This document shows, in pieces, positions 42,383 to 52,840 of a DNA stretch of 64,000 nt. A model generated the notes under the pieces. That model was not told where the DNA came from. It did not search any database and saw only the letters and a list, made by a program, of their open reading frames with translations. The translations under genes were made by a program, and so were the position numbers. The stretch's first letter is position 1. Each line of letters starts with the position of its first letter. Source of the stretch: Tubulanus polymorphus (taxonomy: Eukaryota; Nemertea; Palaeonemertea; Tubulaniformes; Tubulanidae); the NCBI RefSeq assembly GCF_964204645.1, contig NC_134026.1:15768650-15832649 (forward strand), given 5' to 3'.

Positions 42383-43391
42383 ATGAAGAAAAAAACGCAT
42401 TCAATGGAAGATTTCTCCGAGCTCGAGGCGAGAATGGAGGAAATGAGAAGTACATACGAGACATGTCTGGATTTAAGCGACAAAATCGAAGCTCTATCTA
42501 TAAAAGAACCGGATTATGCTAACGAAATATCAACATCTAAAAAATCGCGAACTGAACAGAGGGTGACGCCGATGCGCATAAAAGCATTCCTAGATTCGAA
42601 CACAACGAAAACGGAATCAAACAACAATGATAGTGACCAACAAAAAAACAGCGCAATTACCGAAAATCAAGCTGCCAACATTCGATGGAACACCAACAAA
42701 ATGGGCATCGTTTTAGCAAACAATGCAAGCCGACGACATGAACGGTGATTATTGCGATCGCGACATCACAAAATTTAATTACATCACCAGACAGCTTCGT
42801 GGAACAGCGGCAGATGCTATGGTTGGAATCCACGCATCAGGAGAGAATTTGTCAACAATCGTATCAATTGTAAAGGACAGATTCGGACAACCGAGAAAAG
42901 TAATTCGCGCCCACATCAACGAAATTTTGGACCTCACCCCACCAGCTACCAATTATACAGCCTTGCACCAATTTCTATTTACCGTGAAGGGACACATTCG
43001 ATCTCTTGAGAATTTGGAAGTAGAAAGTGCAAAATGTTCGGCGTTACTTGTACCAATTTTGGAACGGAAAATTCCTAAGCCAATCCTAGATCGTATGGGG
43101 ATCTGTGACCAAACGACAAAATTCAACATCGAAAAATTCACGAATGCGTTTACGGAGGAATTAGATAATATGGGTTAGAGAGGCAATCAGGAACAGAACC
43201 AGAATACAGAATACATCAACAATCAAATATCAGACCGAGAACCGGAATCGCGACGGGGCTGGTACCCTACACACGGGATACCAGTTGTAGAATCTGTTTA
43301 GGGAACCACAAGACATAGAATGTCCTCTATCCCCAGCGGAAAGAGGCAAGAGGGTTAGTGAAGAACAAAAATGCTTCAATTGGTTAGGAAC
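42383..43391 (+). pseudogene. BEL/Pao gag (DUF1759-type) with frameshift and nonsense mutation
   Basis: Structural Gag protein. The N-terminus (frame from ATG 42383) is a charged, helical region, MEDFSELEARMEEM. The next frame carries the signature PTFDGTPTKW, KFNYITRQLRGTAADAM and KDRFGQPRKVIRAHINEILD typical of BEL gag. The frame changes at the A7 run 42642-42648, and TAG at 42714-42716 replaces the Trp expected after FDG..KWASF. After the stop at 43178 decayed sequence reads CRICLGNHKT..CPLSP, the first zinc knuckle (about 43286-43340). The TTAA element then interrupts at 43396. Confidence 0.82.
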
Positions 43392-43395
43392 TTAA

Positions 43396-44832
43396 AGGGT
43401 AACTGACACTTTTTTTTTTATTTCAAAATATGATGTATTCTATTGATCTATACACTCATCTTCAACCGTTCTGTTCCAAAATGTTTAGTTAACGCGCAAT
43501 TTGTGATTTTGTAACAAGATTTTTGACCTCATTTCGTTGTTTACATCGCTTACTGTTCAGCGTCGGCTAAATCAGCAGGTGCGCGCTGCAACGTCATTAC
43601 AGGCAGAGCTGAGAAATAGCGTCTATAGAAATGTGTTGAATTTTGAGGAAACTGCGTGTATTTTCTGTTATATCTCAATGCCAGATTGTTTTACAGCTTT
43701 GAAACTGGCCAGGGAGTTAAAAGGATCTATTGTCTATTGCATAAACCTATTTCAAAGAATCAATGAGTAATTTGAATAGGCTAAATCGATCAAATTGAAG
43801 ATGCAGATTTCAATCCGCTGCTATGAAGCTATTTTAAAGTACACTATGCTAAGCTCTCAGCACTGTTACTGCTGCTCCATAGTTCACCTATAGTTCAGCA
43901 CCACAAGCATACTACAGTGTCTTATGTAATCACAGATTTCGATCTCGCTAAAGAATAAATAGATTCATATTCGTTTACTATTTTTCAAAGTCATTTAAGA
44001 CTAAGTAGGCCTAGTTTTAAAACTAACACTTCAAAACTCTACAAAAACTTTCATAAATTTCTACAGCTTTACAACAAATATTCAAAGGAATAATGTTTTT
44101 CGATTAAAGTTTCACGCTGCAGAAGAGTTTTGATAGATTACATCACAAATCTTTCACAAATGTTATTTCTAAGTTTTAAAATAGGATGGATGAGGAAATA
44201 TTCTTATTTTGTGACCAAAGCCGCTACCAATACGAGGTATATTTCAAGAAAAGAATTGAAATTATTCTTGCGGCTAATTCTGTCTAAGTTTCATCATCAG
44301 TTCATTAGTCAAAATATTCTTAGATCTAACTATGATCTTACTTACTATCACTAAATGATATTACAAAACGATGATATAAACATCCGTGTTCCCTGCTGTC
44401 TACTAGAAAATGCCATGGATTGCTATTCAAATCCTATTTTTGCGCTTAGTTGGAACGGATATGGTCCATTCAACAGTTAAGTATAATCATTAATATGTAG
44501 ACTTTCAAAATCAAGAGGCATTTTGTCTCAATTCGAATGCCAAATAGGTATAAAATTAAGTTGAATTGCTCTTGTAGCTTATTTCCTATTCATTTCTATA
44601 GACATCATTTCCGAGCCGTTACTTTAGTGACGTAGTTCTATTAATAGACACAGTACCACGCGTTCAGCAGAAGCAATGTATACACTGAACAGGTGCGCGA
44701 ACATCAAAATCATCAATTCTGACTAGATTGAAAAGATTTGTCCAATTATGAAATCACCTAGCCTTATTGTATACTATAATATATCGTTTAGTGTAAAAAG
44801 TAGAAAATCTTTTAAAAAGTGTCAGTTACCCT
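43396..44832. mobile_element. TTAA-target DNA element (piggyBac- or Kolobok-type), non-autonomous, inserted in BEL gag
   Basis: TIR AGGGTAACTGACACTTTTT at the left and its exact complement AAAAAGTGTCAGTTACCCT at the right. TTAA duplicates at 43392-43395 and 44833-44836. 1437 bp. Small ORFs inside (43537-43770, 44130-44354) resemble no transposase. TTAA duplication is known for both piggyBac and Kolobok; the TIR alone does not decide. Confidence 0.85.
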
Positions 44833-44836
44833 TTAA

Positions 44837-45257
44837 CCATCGTAGAGAACAGAATGTCGTAATACGAAAACATGCCGAGAATGCAAACGAAGGCATCATA
44901 CCAGTCTGCACGAAAACTTTCGTTCGTTGGACAATAACAGAGGAGAAAATCAGAATCAGAATCGCTATCAAACAAAACAGCAAATGTTAACCATATCTGA
45001 AAGGAGCGTGCCAGTTGTGCTATTAGGCAACAGGGGACAGTCTGAAGTGTCGTCCGTCACACCGGAAGTGACCAGCGCAGATTCAACAGACACGGATGAC
45101 ATCGTGTTATTGCAAACTGCACGTGTTACTTTTGGGTAATATCGACAACAATAAACAGTTACATAATCAGGGACTGTTGCTGGATCGAGGTAGTCATGAT
45201 ACCTACTTGACCCGTAAAGTAGTCGACAGTTTGATTATCGGCAAAAAGTTAAGAGAA
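44837..45257 (+). pseudogene. BEL/Pao gag C-terminus and start of aspartic protease
   Basis: Continues gag after the TTAA element: the decayed knuckle CRECKRRHHTSLH (about 44860-44910), a linker, then VLLQTARVTFG and the protease active-site region LLLDRGSHDTYLT at 45174-45212. The catalytic D-S/T-G is changed to D-R-G (45183-45191), which should abolish activity. The coding frame is cut at 45257 by the LINE block, after GKKLRE. Confidence 0.78.
45243..45257 (+). repeat. Target-site duplication, left copy
   Basis: AAAAAGTTAAGAGAA, 14 of 15 bases identical to 52566-52580. The BEL protease frame (KKLRE) is encoded at both copies. Confidence 0.8.
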
Positions 45258-45333
45258 AAAAAAACTTCAGTCGTCGTGGAATACAGACGTGTTTTCGGCG
45301 CTCTCCGTGAATACAATACCAGCACAGTAAACA

Positions 45334-45965
45334 ATGGATCTCCAACAAGCTAGAACCTTCCAATACTACAGCATGATGGCAAAAGACTTTAAAAACTTCT
45401 TGCTCGTACCGAAAATTCGAGTGCAATACAGCAAGTTGGACATAAGATTTGTGAAATTCTGCACAACGACCGAACATCGAATGAGTGCATCGAAAAAGTC
45501 ATTGATTTTAACCCGTACAATGTCGGTGTATTCTGTGGTTCATCCGACAAATACCATATTTTGAAGAAACACACAATCAGTCACAGAGGAGCAACAATAA
45601 GATTTAGATCAGCGCTTGAAACTTCAACAATTGTAAGAATAGAAGGTGTCCCGATCGATTGCTCACATGATGTAGTTGACAGCATCATAAAACGATATGG
45701 AGACATTCTAACAGGGTCTTATCACCCAACACTTGGCAAAACAAACTTCCGTAACGGCGAGAAGCGAGTCCTGGATCGCCGATCCCGAGGAACATTGCTT
45801 TAGATTCAAAACTTTATGGACTTCTGCTCATCCGAGTATATTCCAACGGTCAGCCAGATCACTGCGCGATTTGCGGAGAATTCAACCACACGTGGGTTGA
45901 ATGCCAGGTTACGTGTTCGCATCCGACACACAACCCAGATCGCTGCAGACAAATCCGGAATCCAC
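45334..45965 (+). pseudogene. LINE ORF1 (RNA-binding, zinc knuckle), frameshifted
   Basis: Nucleic-acid-binding ORF1 protein of a Tx1/L1-like LINE. Putative ATG at 45334 (MDLQQARTFQYYSMMAKDF); after a frame change it reads NPYNVGVFCGSSDKYHILKK, VRIEGVPIDCSHDVVDSIIK (an RRM-like segment), then, after another change, the knuckle CAICGEFNHTWVEC at 45863-45904 (C-x2-C-x4-H-x4-C) followed by C-S-H-P-T-H-N-P-D-R-C. At least three frameshifts. Cut at about 45966. Confidence 0.65.
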
Positions 45966-46300
45966 CCATTTAGTCTTCTGACATTTAGTCTCCCGGACAT
46001 TTAGTCTTTTCCACTTGGTCTTCTGACAATTAGTCCTCTTTGATATCACAAACCCAAGACAATTAGTCTCCCTGATATAACTAATCACCTGCTCATAGGA
46101 CTCAGTCTATGGGTTAAGATTGTTTAATGTATGGTATTGTACTAAGTGTTGATATGGTTGTATGGTATAGTACTAACTTTGATTGAAAAACTATAAATTA
46201 AATTCACTTCACTTTTAAATGTTTTTATTTAGTTGCATATCTACAAGAACCAATATTTACAAGATATTTACAATATATATTATATATATACTATATATTA

Positions 46301-46610
46301 ATCTAGCCTCTTTTAACAATAACCCTACATGTGAACTGAAATCATTAGTACTCATTGGCCTGTTTAGGCTATATGTATTGTTTCCTTAGATCAAAGAATA
46401 ACTAATTAATTAATTAATTAGTTCCCTTTAATCTAGCCTCTTTTAACAATAACCTACACGTGAACTGAAATCATTAGTACTCATTGGCCTGCTTAGGCTA
46501 TATGTATTGTTTCATTAGATTAAAGAACAACAAATTAATTAATTAATTAGTTCCCTTTAATCTAGCCTCTTTTAACAATAACCCTACATGTGAACTGATT
46601 TAGCAACACT
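46301..46610 (+). repeat. Tandem ~130 bp repeat, 2.4 copies
   Basis: Units at 46301, 46431 and 46560 (third partial): ATCTAGCCTCTTTTAACAAT.., GAACTGAAATCATTAGTACT, CATTGGCCTG.TTAGGCTAT, TTAATTAATTAATTAGTTCC. The first two are nearly identical. A diverged copy lies at 47700-47870. Confidence 0.85.
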
Positions 46611-47040
46611 AATCTGACAGCTAAGCTCTAAAATAGATATTGAAAAATGGGTATCAAAATAATCGACGGAATCTTGCGATTCTGAATTTTGTATTTATAT
46701 TCAAGTATTATAAGTTTTATAAATCAATATGTTTGTGTTTTTTTTTATTAACTAAAATATTGTCTGAACCTATTGGAGTATTAACATGTTCATGCAAGCT
46801 GTTACCTTCCTGGCAGGTATGACCAGTCAAGGGTATCGCAAACAAGCGAACTTGTCATTTCTTGAGATCGACAATCTGTCGTTCTGAGTAATTATTCATA
46901 ATTTATAACAATGTGTAATTAACAAGTTTGTACCAACAATTAGCAGGTTTGGCATTGGTTACCACCAACAAGGGTGATCCAAACCTTAGTTACCGTGGGC
47001 AAAGTCACGGAACAGACCAATCAGGGTTATGGTATTTTTG

Positions 47041-47150
47041 AGGTATAAATAGTGGACGAAGGGCAGCTGAGGTCACTTTATGATGAACCTCGCTTTAAGG
47101 AATAAATCTGTGTATATTTTAATCGTCTGCTCTTCGTCAAATTACAGGTA
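47041..47150 (+). repeat. LTR-like segment with partial direct repeat
   Basis: A TATAAATA (47044), then TCACTTTATGATGAACCT..GGAATAAATCTGTG with an AATAAA signal, ending CAAATTACAGG. The last 77 bp (47073-47148) recur almost unchanged at 47555-47631. May be remains of a short LTR element or an exon-intron duplicate. Confidence 0.4.
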
Positions 47151-47554
47151 TGTGTAATAAGTTTTATAATATTTTATTAAGTCATATTCTATGGAAATAT
47201 TGACTAGGCCTAGGATGTACTTTATTTAATAATATTACTTATTAAGTATGGCCGAATACATGGTGTTTTAATATAATAGTTGAAATAATATTAATCAATT
47301 ATACTAGAGCAATAGTATGTGTTCAAATAGGTTAGATGTTCTTGAGCAGTTATGTTCTATTTTAATTAACTTGGCCGCCATTTTTGGCAAGTAATCAATG
47401 AGAATTACGGCCAGAATATGCTCGATATCAGAGAACATTAGTTTCGTATTTAAGTATTATGAAATAAGTCGACAGTATACTAATCATTAAGATAAACACG
47501 TTTTATATTTAATCTGTATCATTTATACTCATATATCATCACATATCTATTAAT

Positions 47555-47631
47555 GTCACTTTATGATGAACCTTGCTTTAAGGAATAAATCTGTGTATAT
47601 TTTAATCGTCTGCTCTTCGTCAAATTACAGG
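47555..47631 (+). repeat. Second copy of the 77 bp LTR-like repeat
   Basis: TCACTTTATGATGAACCTTG..CAAATTACAGG; one clear substitution against 47073-47148. Confidence 0.7.
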
Positions 47632-48129
47632 GTCTTGCGTTTGTAGTTGTCTTAGCTAGAACTACCGAAAGTTACTGAGGAATACATCTATCCAAACTTT
47701 CTATTATTAAACTGAAATCATTAGTACTCATTGGCCTGTTTAGGCTATATGTATTGTTTCCTTAGATTAAAGAATAACTAATCAATTGATTAAACAGTTC
47801 CCTTTAATCTAGCATCATTTAACAATAACCCTACATGATTGTGAACTGAAATCATTAGTTCCCGCTAGCTTATCAAATTATTCAGTTCCTAAAGAGCAAC
47901 TAATCTATTGTTGTCCTCAGATATATTTTTGGTAACAAGAAAATTTTGAAGAGAATTCAGCCATATTATCAGTATTTTAAGATAATAAACCCCAGTACTA
48001 ACTACAGTACTAACTGTACCTCCCTAGAAGGAAGACTAAATGTCCCAATTTGGAAGACTTATTGTCAGAAGACTAATTGGATGGAAACTAAATGTACAAA
48101 GACTAAATGTCGGAAGACTAAATGTACCA

Positions 48130-48288
48130 AATTCCTCGGTAGGAGAGGACGGTCTCTTCCTGCTTTCGTCAGGTTTCGAGTTGGTTTCGGCCGCGACAGT
48201 TTCCACAACCCTGGTATCTGGATATTTACTGGTAGTGCTTGCTGCTTCTGCTGGTGTTGGATTGTTCTTCCGTATACTTTGCGAAGCC
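48130..48288 (-). other. Exon-like minus-strand ORF start, unknown product
   Basis: ATG at 48288-48286 gives MASQSIRKNNPTPAEAASTT and continues ETNSKPDESRKRPSSPTEEF before running into the TTAGTC-type element end at 48130. Ser/Pro/Thr/Glu-rich and apparently disordered. It may be the N-terminus of a transposon protein or a host exon cut by the element. No family recognised. Confidence 0.3.
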
Positions 48289-48299
48289 ATATTCTGTCG

Positions 48300-49120
48300 A
48301 TGAATAATAATCGTGCATAAATATAACTTTAATAATAATTCCTCAACTGGGCCGTTCAAACTTCAATAGCGGGACAAACCGGATCTCGAAACCAGCTAAA
48401 CGGATTGCTCCCACCAAAATATGGTACAAACAAGATATAGATTATCATCTCAAAATATCCCCATGGAAAATGTGAAGAAATCGAATCGCATTTAAATATT
48501 TCTTTTCGCAAATCTCAATGTTCAGTGAAACGGCGGTGTGCAGTGGGAGACCCCTTTTGCGCGTAATCTCAAACTCAAGCGGGTACAGATCAGTCGTCAG
48601 GAAAGATATTCAAACGATTTTAACTCAGGTTTAAACTGCAAATAACTCTCTTTAACCTCTGTGCAAATTGAAAATATAGCTTCAAGCGATACTTAGATAT
48701 TTCAAAATTTATAAATATTGCGATTTCTTTTACGCACGGTTAAGATATGCGGTCCTTGGTTTCACATCGTCACTGTTCTCAATTGTTGCGTTCAAAGATT
48801 CCAAGAATCGCCAGCAATTATCTGCATTTCATTTCCTTTAAAATGCTGTATAACTTAAGTTCATCGAGCAAGGGGCTGCAGAACTATATGATATTCAATC
48901 TAAACTTATGTTTTAAAGATGAGCGCAAATCATCGCAACAATCGGGACCTCGAGGGACCGCCACAAAATGGCGCATAGAAACTGGAAACTTCTTTATTAG
49001 AACGATCCAACTGAACTATCAGTTGCTAACACGAAAATTCTACAGAGCAGGATAGGCCAGCATCCAACGAACCGTGTGCAACGTGTGCACCGACAACAAC
49101 AGCAACGTCTAAAAAATCTT
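48300..49120. other. Unassigned segment within the LINE block
   Basis: No LINE ORF2 similarity seen. The frame 48747-49055 has no recognisable motif. Confidence 0.35.
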
Positions 49121-49519
49121 TGTGAAAGATACCGGGATGGAGAGATTGCTATGCCTGACTTCCTCACAGGCATAGGTCACAATATTCATCTTGGATGAAT
49201 AATTAGTGATAACTGCTGTGGTATATAAACTGTATAGTGATGAATAAACTGTGCCTAATGTGTTGAACCGTGCTGAAAAACTGCTTTAATTACAATTTCT
49301 AGATTTAATAATTCTCCATCTATGATATTTAATTTAGCAACCGTGCATTCGATTGGATTGTAAAATCTTCTTAAATTTGGCGTTCTCTGAGTTGGGTTAT
49401 TTCACTAAGATATCCACTAATCGTTCCCTTTGATTATCAGGATTACCCTGAAGTTTCTCTCATGAAATAATGGTTTTGATTTTTTACTGAGTTGACACGT
49501 TCTCAATAAGCAAACTGAG

Positions 49520-49660
49520 TTGATGGGACATTTTTTCCTACCCTACAAATGGGACATTTTTTCCGGGGACATTTTTTCCCTGGGACATTTTTTCCTGGGA
49601 CATTTTTTCCGGGGACATTTTTTCCGGGACATTTTTTCCCGGGACATTTTTACCTACATT
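49520..49660 (+). repeat. Minisatellite of GGGACATTTTTTCC units, array 1
   Basis: About eight units of ~14-17 bp. A plus-strand frame through it gives GHFFLGHFF-type repeats and is not a gene. Confidence 0.85.
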
Positions 49661-50149
49661 CGGCAAACCAGTAGGAAGCTACAGGACCTAGCATTCTGGC
49701 CAAAATTGACATTTTTGGGCACTAACTAGGTCATAGGACGGCCATCTTGAGTGTGAAAGATACCGGGATGGAGAGATTGCTATGCCTGACTTCCTCACAG
49801 GCATAGGTCACAATATTCATCTTGGATGAATAATTAGTGATAACTGCTGTGGTATATAAACTGTATAGTGATGAATAAACTGTGCCTAATGTGTTGAACC
49901 GTGCTGAAAAACTGCTTTAATTACAATTTCTAGATTTAATAATTCTCCATCTATGATATTTAATTTAGCAACCGTGCATTCGATTGAATTTATAAAATCT
50001 TAAATTTGGCGTTCTCTGAGTTGGGTTATTTCACTAAGATATCCACTAATCGTTCCTTTTGATTATCAGGATTACCCTGAAGTTTCTCTCATGAAATAAT
50101 GGTTTTGATTTTTTACTGAGTTGACACGTTCTCAATAAGCAAAATGAGT

Positions 50150-50258
50150 TGATGGGACATTTTTTCCTACCCTACAAATGGGACATTTTTTCCGGGGACA
50201 TTTTTTCCCTGAGACATTTTTTCCTGGGACATTTTTTCCGGGGACATTTTTACCTACA
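50150..50258 (+). repeat. Minisatellite of GGGACATTTTTTCC units, array 2
   Basis: The same array in the second duplicate, with about two units fewer, so unit number changed after the duplication. Confidence 0.85.
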
Positions 50259-50261
50259 TTC

Positions 50262-50540
50262 GGCAAACCAGTAGGAAGCTACAGGACCTAGCATTCTGGC
50301 CAAAATTGACATTTTTGGGCACTAACTAGGTCATAGGACGGCCATCTTGAGTCAGATCGACCCAATTTTTCTTATGCTGATGGGCCCTTGGTAGATTCAT
50401 ATATAATCGAAAGATCAAGGTAATTGATCAAAGCGTCTTCAAAATTTCCCTCGTAAACTTAGAAAATGTGTAAAAAGTGCTGATTTTGGCGAACAACAAT
50501 GGCTGCCAGTCGGCCAACTTGAATCTGACAGGGCAAACAA
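50262..50540 (+). mobile_element. HINE-type repeat, body fragment
   Basis: GGCAAACCAGTAGGAAGCTA through GGCTGCCAGTCGGCC to 'GAATCTGACAGGGC', the central non-core part of the element. A shorter piece (49664-49755) lies in the first duplicate. No core repeats or ends. Confidence 0.75.
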
Positions 50541-50544
50541 ACAC

Positions 50545-51746
50545 AGGCAGTTAAGACGATAATAAACCACGCTCTAAAACCCACACACTTGAAACCACTT
50601 ATCAACTACAATCTGCAAACATATCTAGGCCCAGGCTGGAATATTTCAAACATCATTCACAATGAAATATCCAAAAGAGTCATTACAAATGACTACTACA
50701 GACATTTGTTAAAATCATGGACAGTTTTTCAACAACCTCTAGTTACAACTGAGACCATTACCGAAATTCTGCAAAACCCTATTTTTGGCAATCAAAAAAT
50801 TAAGCTCAACAAGAATGCTCAACAACCAATTTCACAGAATACATACATCACGGTATAATCAATCTACGGCATCTATTCGATAATCGTGGAAACTACAAAG
50901 CATTTAACGAAACTCCATTAACAAATAAATCTAAACACACGTGTATATACAATGCGATACCGCAACATTGTAAACTTATTCTATCTGACCAAAATTTAGA
51001 TCATGATGAATTACCAAAAATCTATGTACAATTTGGTGATATACGTAGTGTGTACTATATAGAAAACTATAGGAAAACTTTTATCATCTCAAATTTATGG
51101 AATTATATTATTAAAAAATCTCCATCAAATCACACCGATAGGGCAAACTAAAATTCCTGAAATGTTAAATACCGATCTGAACTGGCCGGAAATTTGGAAT
51201 GAAGTTTATGATAAACATATTGATAGACGATTTAGTGATATTGATTGGAAATTACTACATAATACTCTTGCAACAGCTTCAAAACTAGTACTTTGGAAAA
51301 CAAAAACTGATCCAAATTGTAAAATTTGTGGACGCGCGGCAACGAATGACCAAGTAGTATACTCATGCATAGAAGCACAGCAATTATATTCATCTATACA
51401 ACCAATCATTCAACGCATACTAGACACACCTATAAATATCACTCAAGACATCGTTTACACAGGAATTACTAAAACAATAGAAAGCGATTTCTTCAAACGC
51501 ACACTCGCGAACTACCTTTTGTTTCTCGCACAATCCATTTTGTACAAAAATCATTACAATCTAGATCAAGGCTCTGGCCGCATCAACACTATAATTTATT
51601 TCAATAACTCACTAATAGATAGCCTAAACCAAGAAATCATGCTTCAACGAAGCCTTCTTATTTGGACTCTTAACAATGTACTCATACACCTGGACGCAAG
51701 CGGACTGAACGCAGTAAACAGAATCATAATCGACACCATTAGATAG
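50545..51746 (+). pseudogene. LINE ORF2 C-terminal region with zf-RVT domain
   Basis: Post-RT part of a Tx1/L1-like LINE. Segments: KTIINHALKPTHLKPLINYN, LGPGWNISNIIHNE, LLKSWTVFQ, NPIFGNQKIKLN, GIINLRHLFDNRGNYKAF, IYNAIPQHCK, then, after a frame change near 51115, DIDWKLLHNTLATASKLVLW and the zinc-binding CKICGRAATNDQVVYSC (zf-RVT). Natural stop at 51746. Frames break at 50858 and about 51115. The catalytic RT and endonuclease are not found upstream, where other repeats occupy the space. Confidence 0.72.
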
Positions 51747-52565
51747 CGTAGTCTATTAATTAAACCCAAAGCCTTTTTTTATTACTTACACCTACATATC
51801 CCGACTTTGACACTTGAGGTATGTTCTGATTTAGATCGAACAGGGATGACGGTCTATCAATACGCATAGAACTGTCTGACCACTTTTGCTCTATATCATC
51901 ACATACGCATTATTTTACTGTTTCTGATGTTTTGACTGTAAACTCAGTCTCATTGTCGCGATAGCTGGAACGCTGCTTCCGTTTTTGGCCTTAGGATAGC
52001 AAGCTCAGTCTATCTACGCGCAATGGTGACTGGAAAGTTGCCTCTTGAAATCAGTCTCATTAAAAACTACCAAAAACATAATTGTGACAATGTAAATAAA
52101 ACCCGATCAAGACTGTATATATGTAAGTACAAATATGTATTCAATATTCACGGGTTTGTGCCGCTTTCTTACTGACGGTCTATCAATGCGCATAGCAATG
52201 TCAGTTTGATTGCGATACATTCACGGACCTAACTATGCACTGTATATTAGAAACACAAAACTGCTCCCAGTGTAAAACTTTTACTTTTAGGCAAATTCAG
52301 CACCAGATGTGGAGTACCAACTGCGCACCTCTTGACGGAGAACCCATCCTCATCGGAGCTGCACCGTCGATGTCATACAACTACACTTCGGATACCCCAG
52401 GGCCATACTCTCATCTGGAAAATTTGCGTTTCGAAATGTGCTTTCTTCCTATCTAGTCAACACGCGGGATCATCAACTTAGAGGACTTCTACACCAACAT
52501 CTACCCGAGAAAAAACCACAATAAACTATCGGACTATTTACACGTAGAAAACGACCAAAAAATAT
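51747..52565 (+). other. LINE 3' UTR
   Basis: Between the ORF2 stop and the target duplication. Contains a partial internal direct repeat: GACGGTCTATCAATACGCAT at 51848 and GACGGTCTATCAATGCGCAT at 52171. The frame 52235-52456 has no support. The 3' edge is 'CGACCAAAAAATAT', a weak A-rich tail. Confidence 0.5.
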
Positions 52566-52838
52566 AAAAAGTTGAGAGAAGTTATCGGAGGTCATGTGAC
52601 ACAAGCTCAATGGAACGACGTAGTAGAACTTAAAGTCAGAACCAAAATAGGTTGGATTGTCATGGACGTTATAGTCAAAGATCGGATTGTTACCGATATC
52701 AATCAAAGCGGATGGATCGAAGCTACAAAGCTACCGCATATCGCGAATCTGGAATTAGCGGACAGTTTCAGTGGAGAGGAATTATCAGTAGAAATCCCGC
52801 TAGGTCGTTTTGCTCATTTGTTCTAGGAGGGAGAACTT
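52566..52838 (+). pseudogene. BEL/Pao protease, remainder
   Basis: Resumes in the same frame that stopped at 45257, beginning with the duplicated KKLRE. Carries VELKVRTKIGWIVMDVIVKD, WIEATKLPHIANLELAD and EIPLG, the order seen at the end of BEL proteases. A frame change occurs near 52795, after which FVLGG leads to the next insertion at 52841. Confidence 0.7.
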
Positions 52839-52840
52839 AA

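Larger units (their letters stand above)
45966..48130. mobile_element. Element with inverted ends built of 'ACATTTAGTCTTC' tandem words
   Basis: Left end 45966-46060: four to five iterations of (G)ACATTTAGTCT(T/C)C. Right end 48020-48130: the complement, AGACTAAATGT, iterated five to six times. Inside lie three direct ~130 bp repeats (46301-46610) with a further copy at 47700-47870, and a short LTR-like segment. No transposase ORF. Confidence 0.6.
49121..50353 (+). repeat. Tandem segmental duplication, ~632 bp unit, two copies
   Basis: TGTGAAAGATACCGGGATGG at 49121 and again at 49753; the copies are almost identical (small indels) to the HINE-like end '..GGACGGCCATCTTGAGT'. The first copy joins directly to the second at about 49755. 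High identity points to a recent event. Confidence 0.85.
45258..52565 (+). mobile_element. Tx1/L1-like LINE insertion block, itself filled with later insertions
   Basis: Bounded by the 15 bp duplication at 45243 and 52566. The left part has a 5' leader and an ORF1, the right part the C-terminal end of ORF2 and a long 3' UTR, so the original insertion was probably full length. Most of ORF2 including the endonuclease and RT palm is missing or replaced by the TTAGTC-ended element (about 45966-48130), an unassigned segment, and a duplicated segment with HINE pieces (49121-50540). Confidence 0.65.

Noticed and set aside
47041-47631. A complete short LTR retrotransposon with two LTRs
   Set aside because: Only 77 bp are shared, the TATA part is not in the second copy, and no PBS or PPT is visible; kept as an LTR-like repeat.
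49520-49729. ORF encoding GHFFLGHFF repeats
   Set aside because: By-product of the GGGACATTTTTTCC minisatellite.
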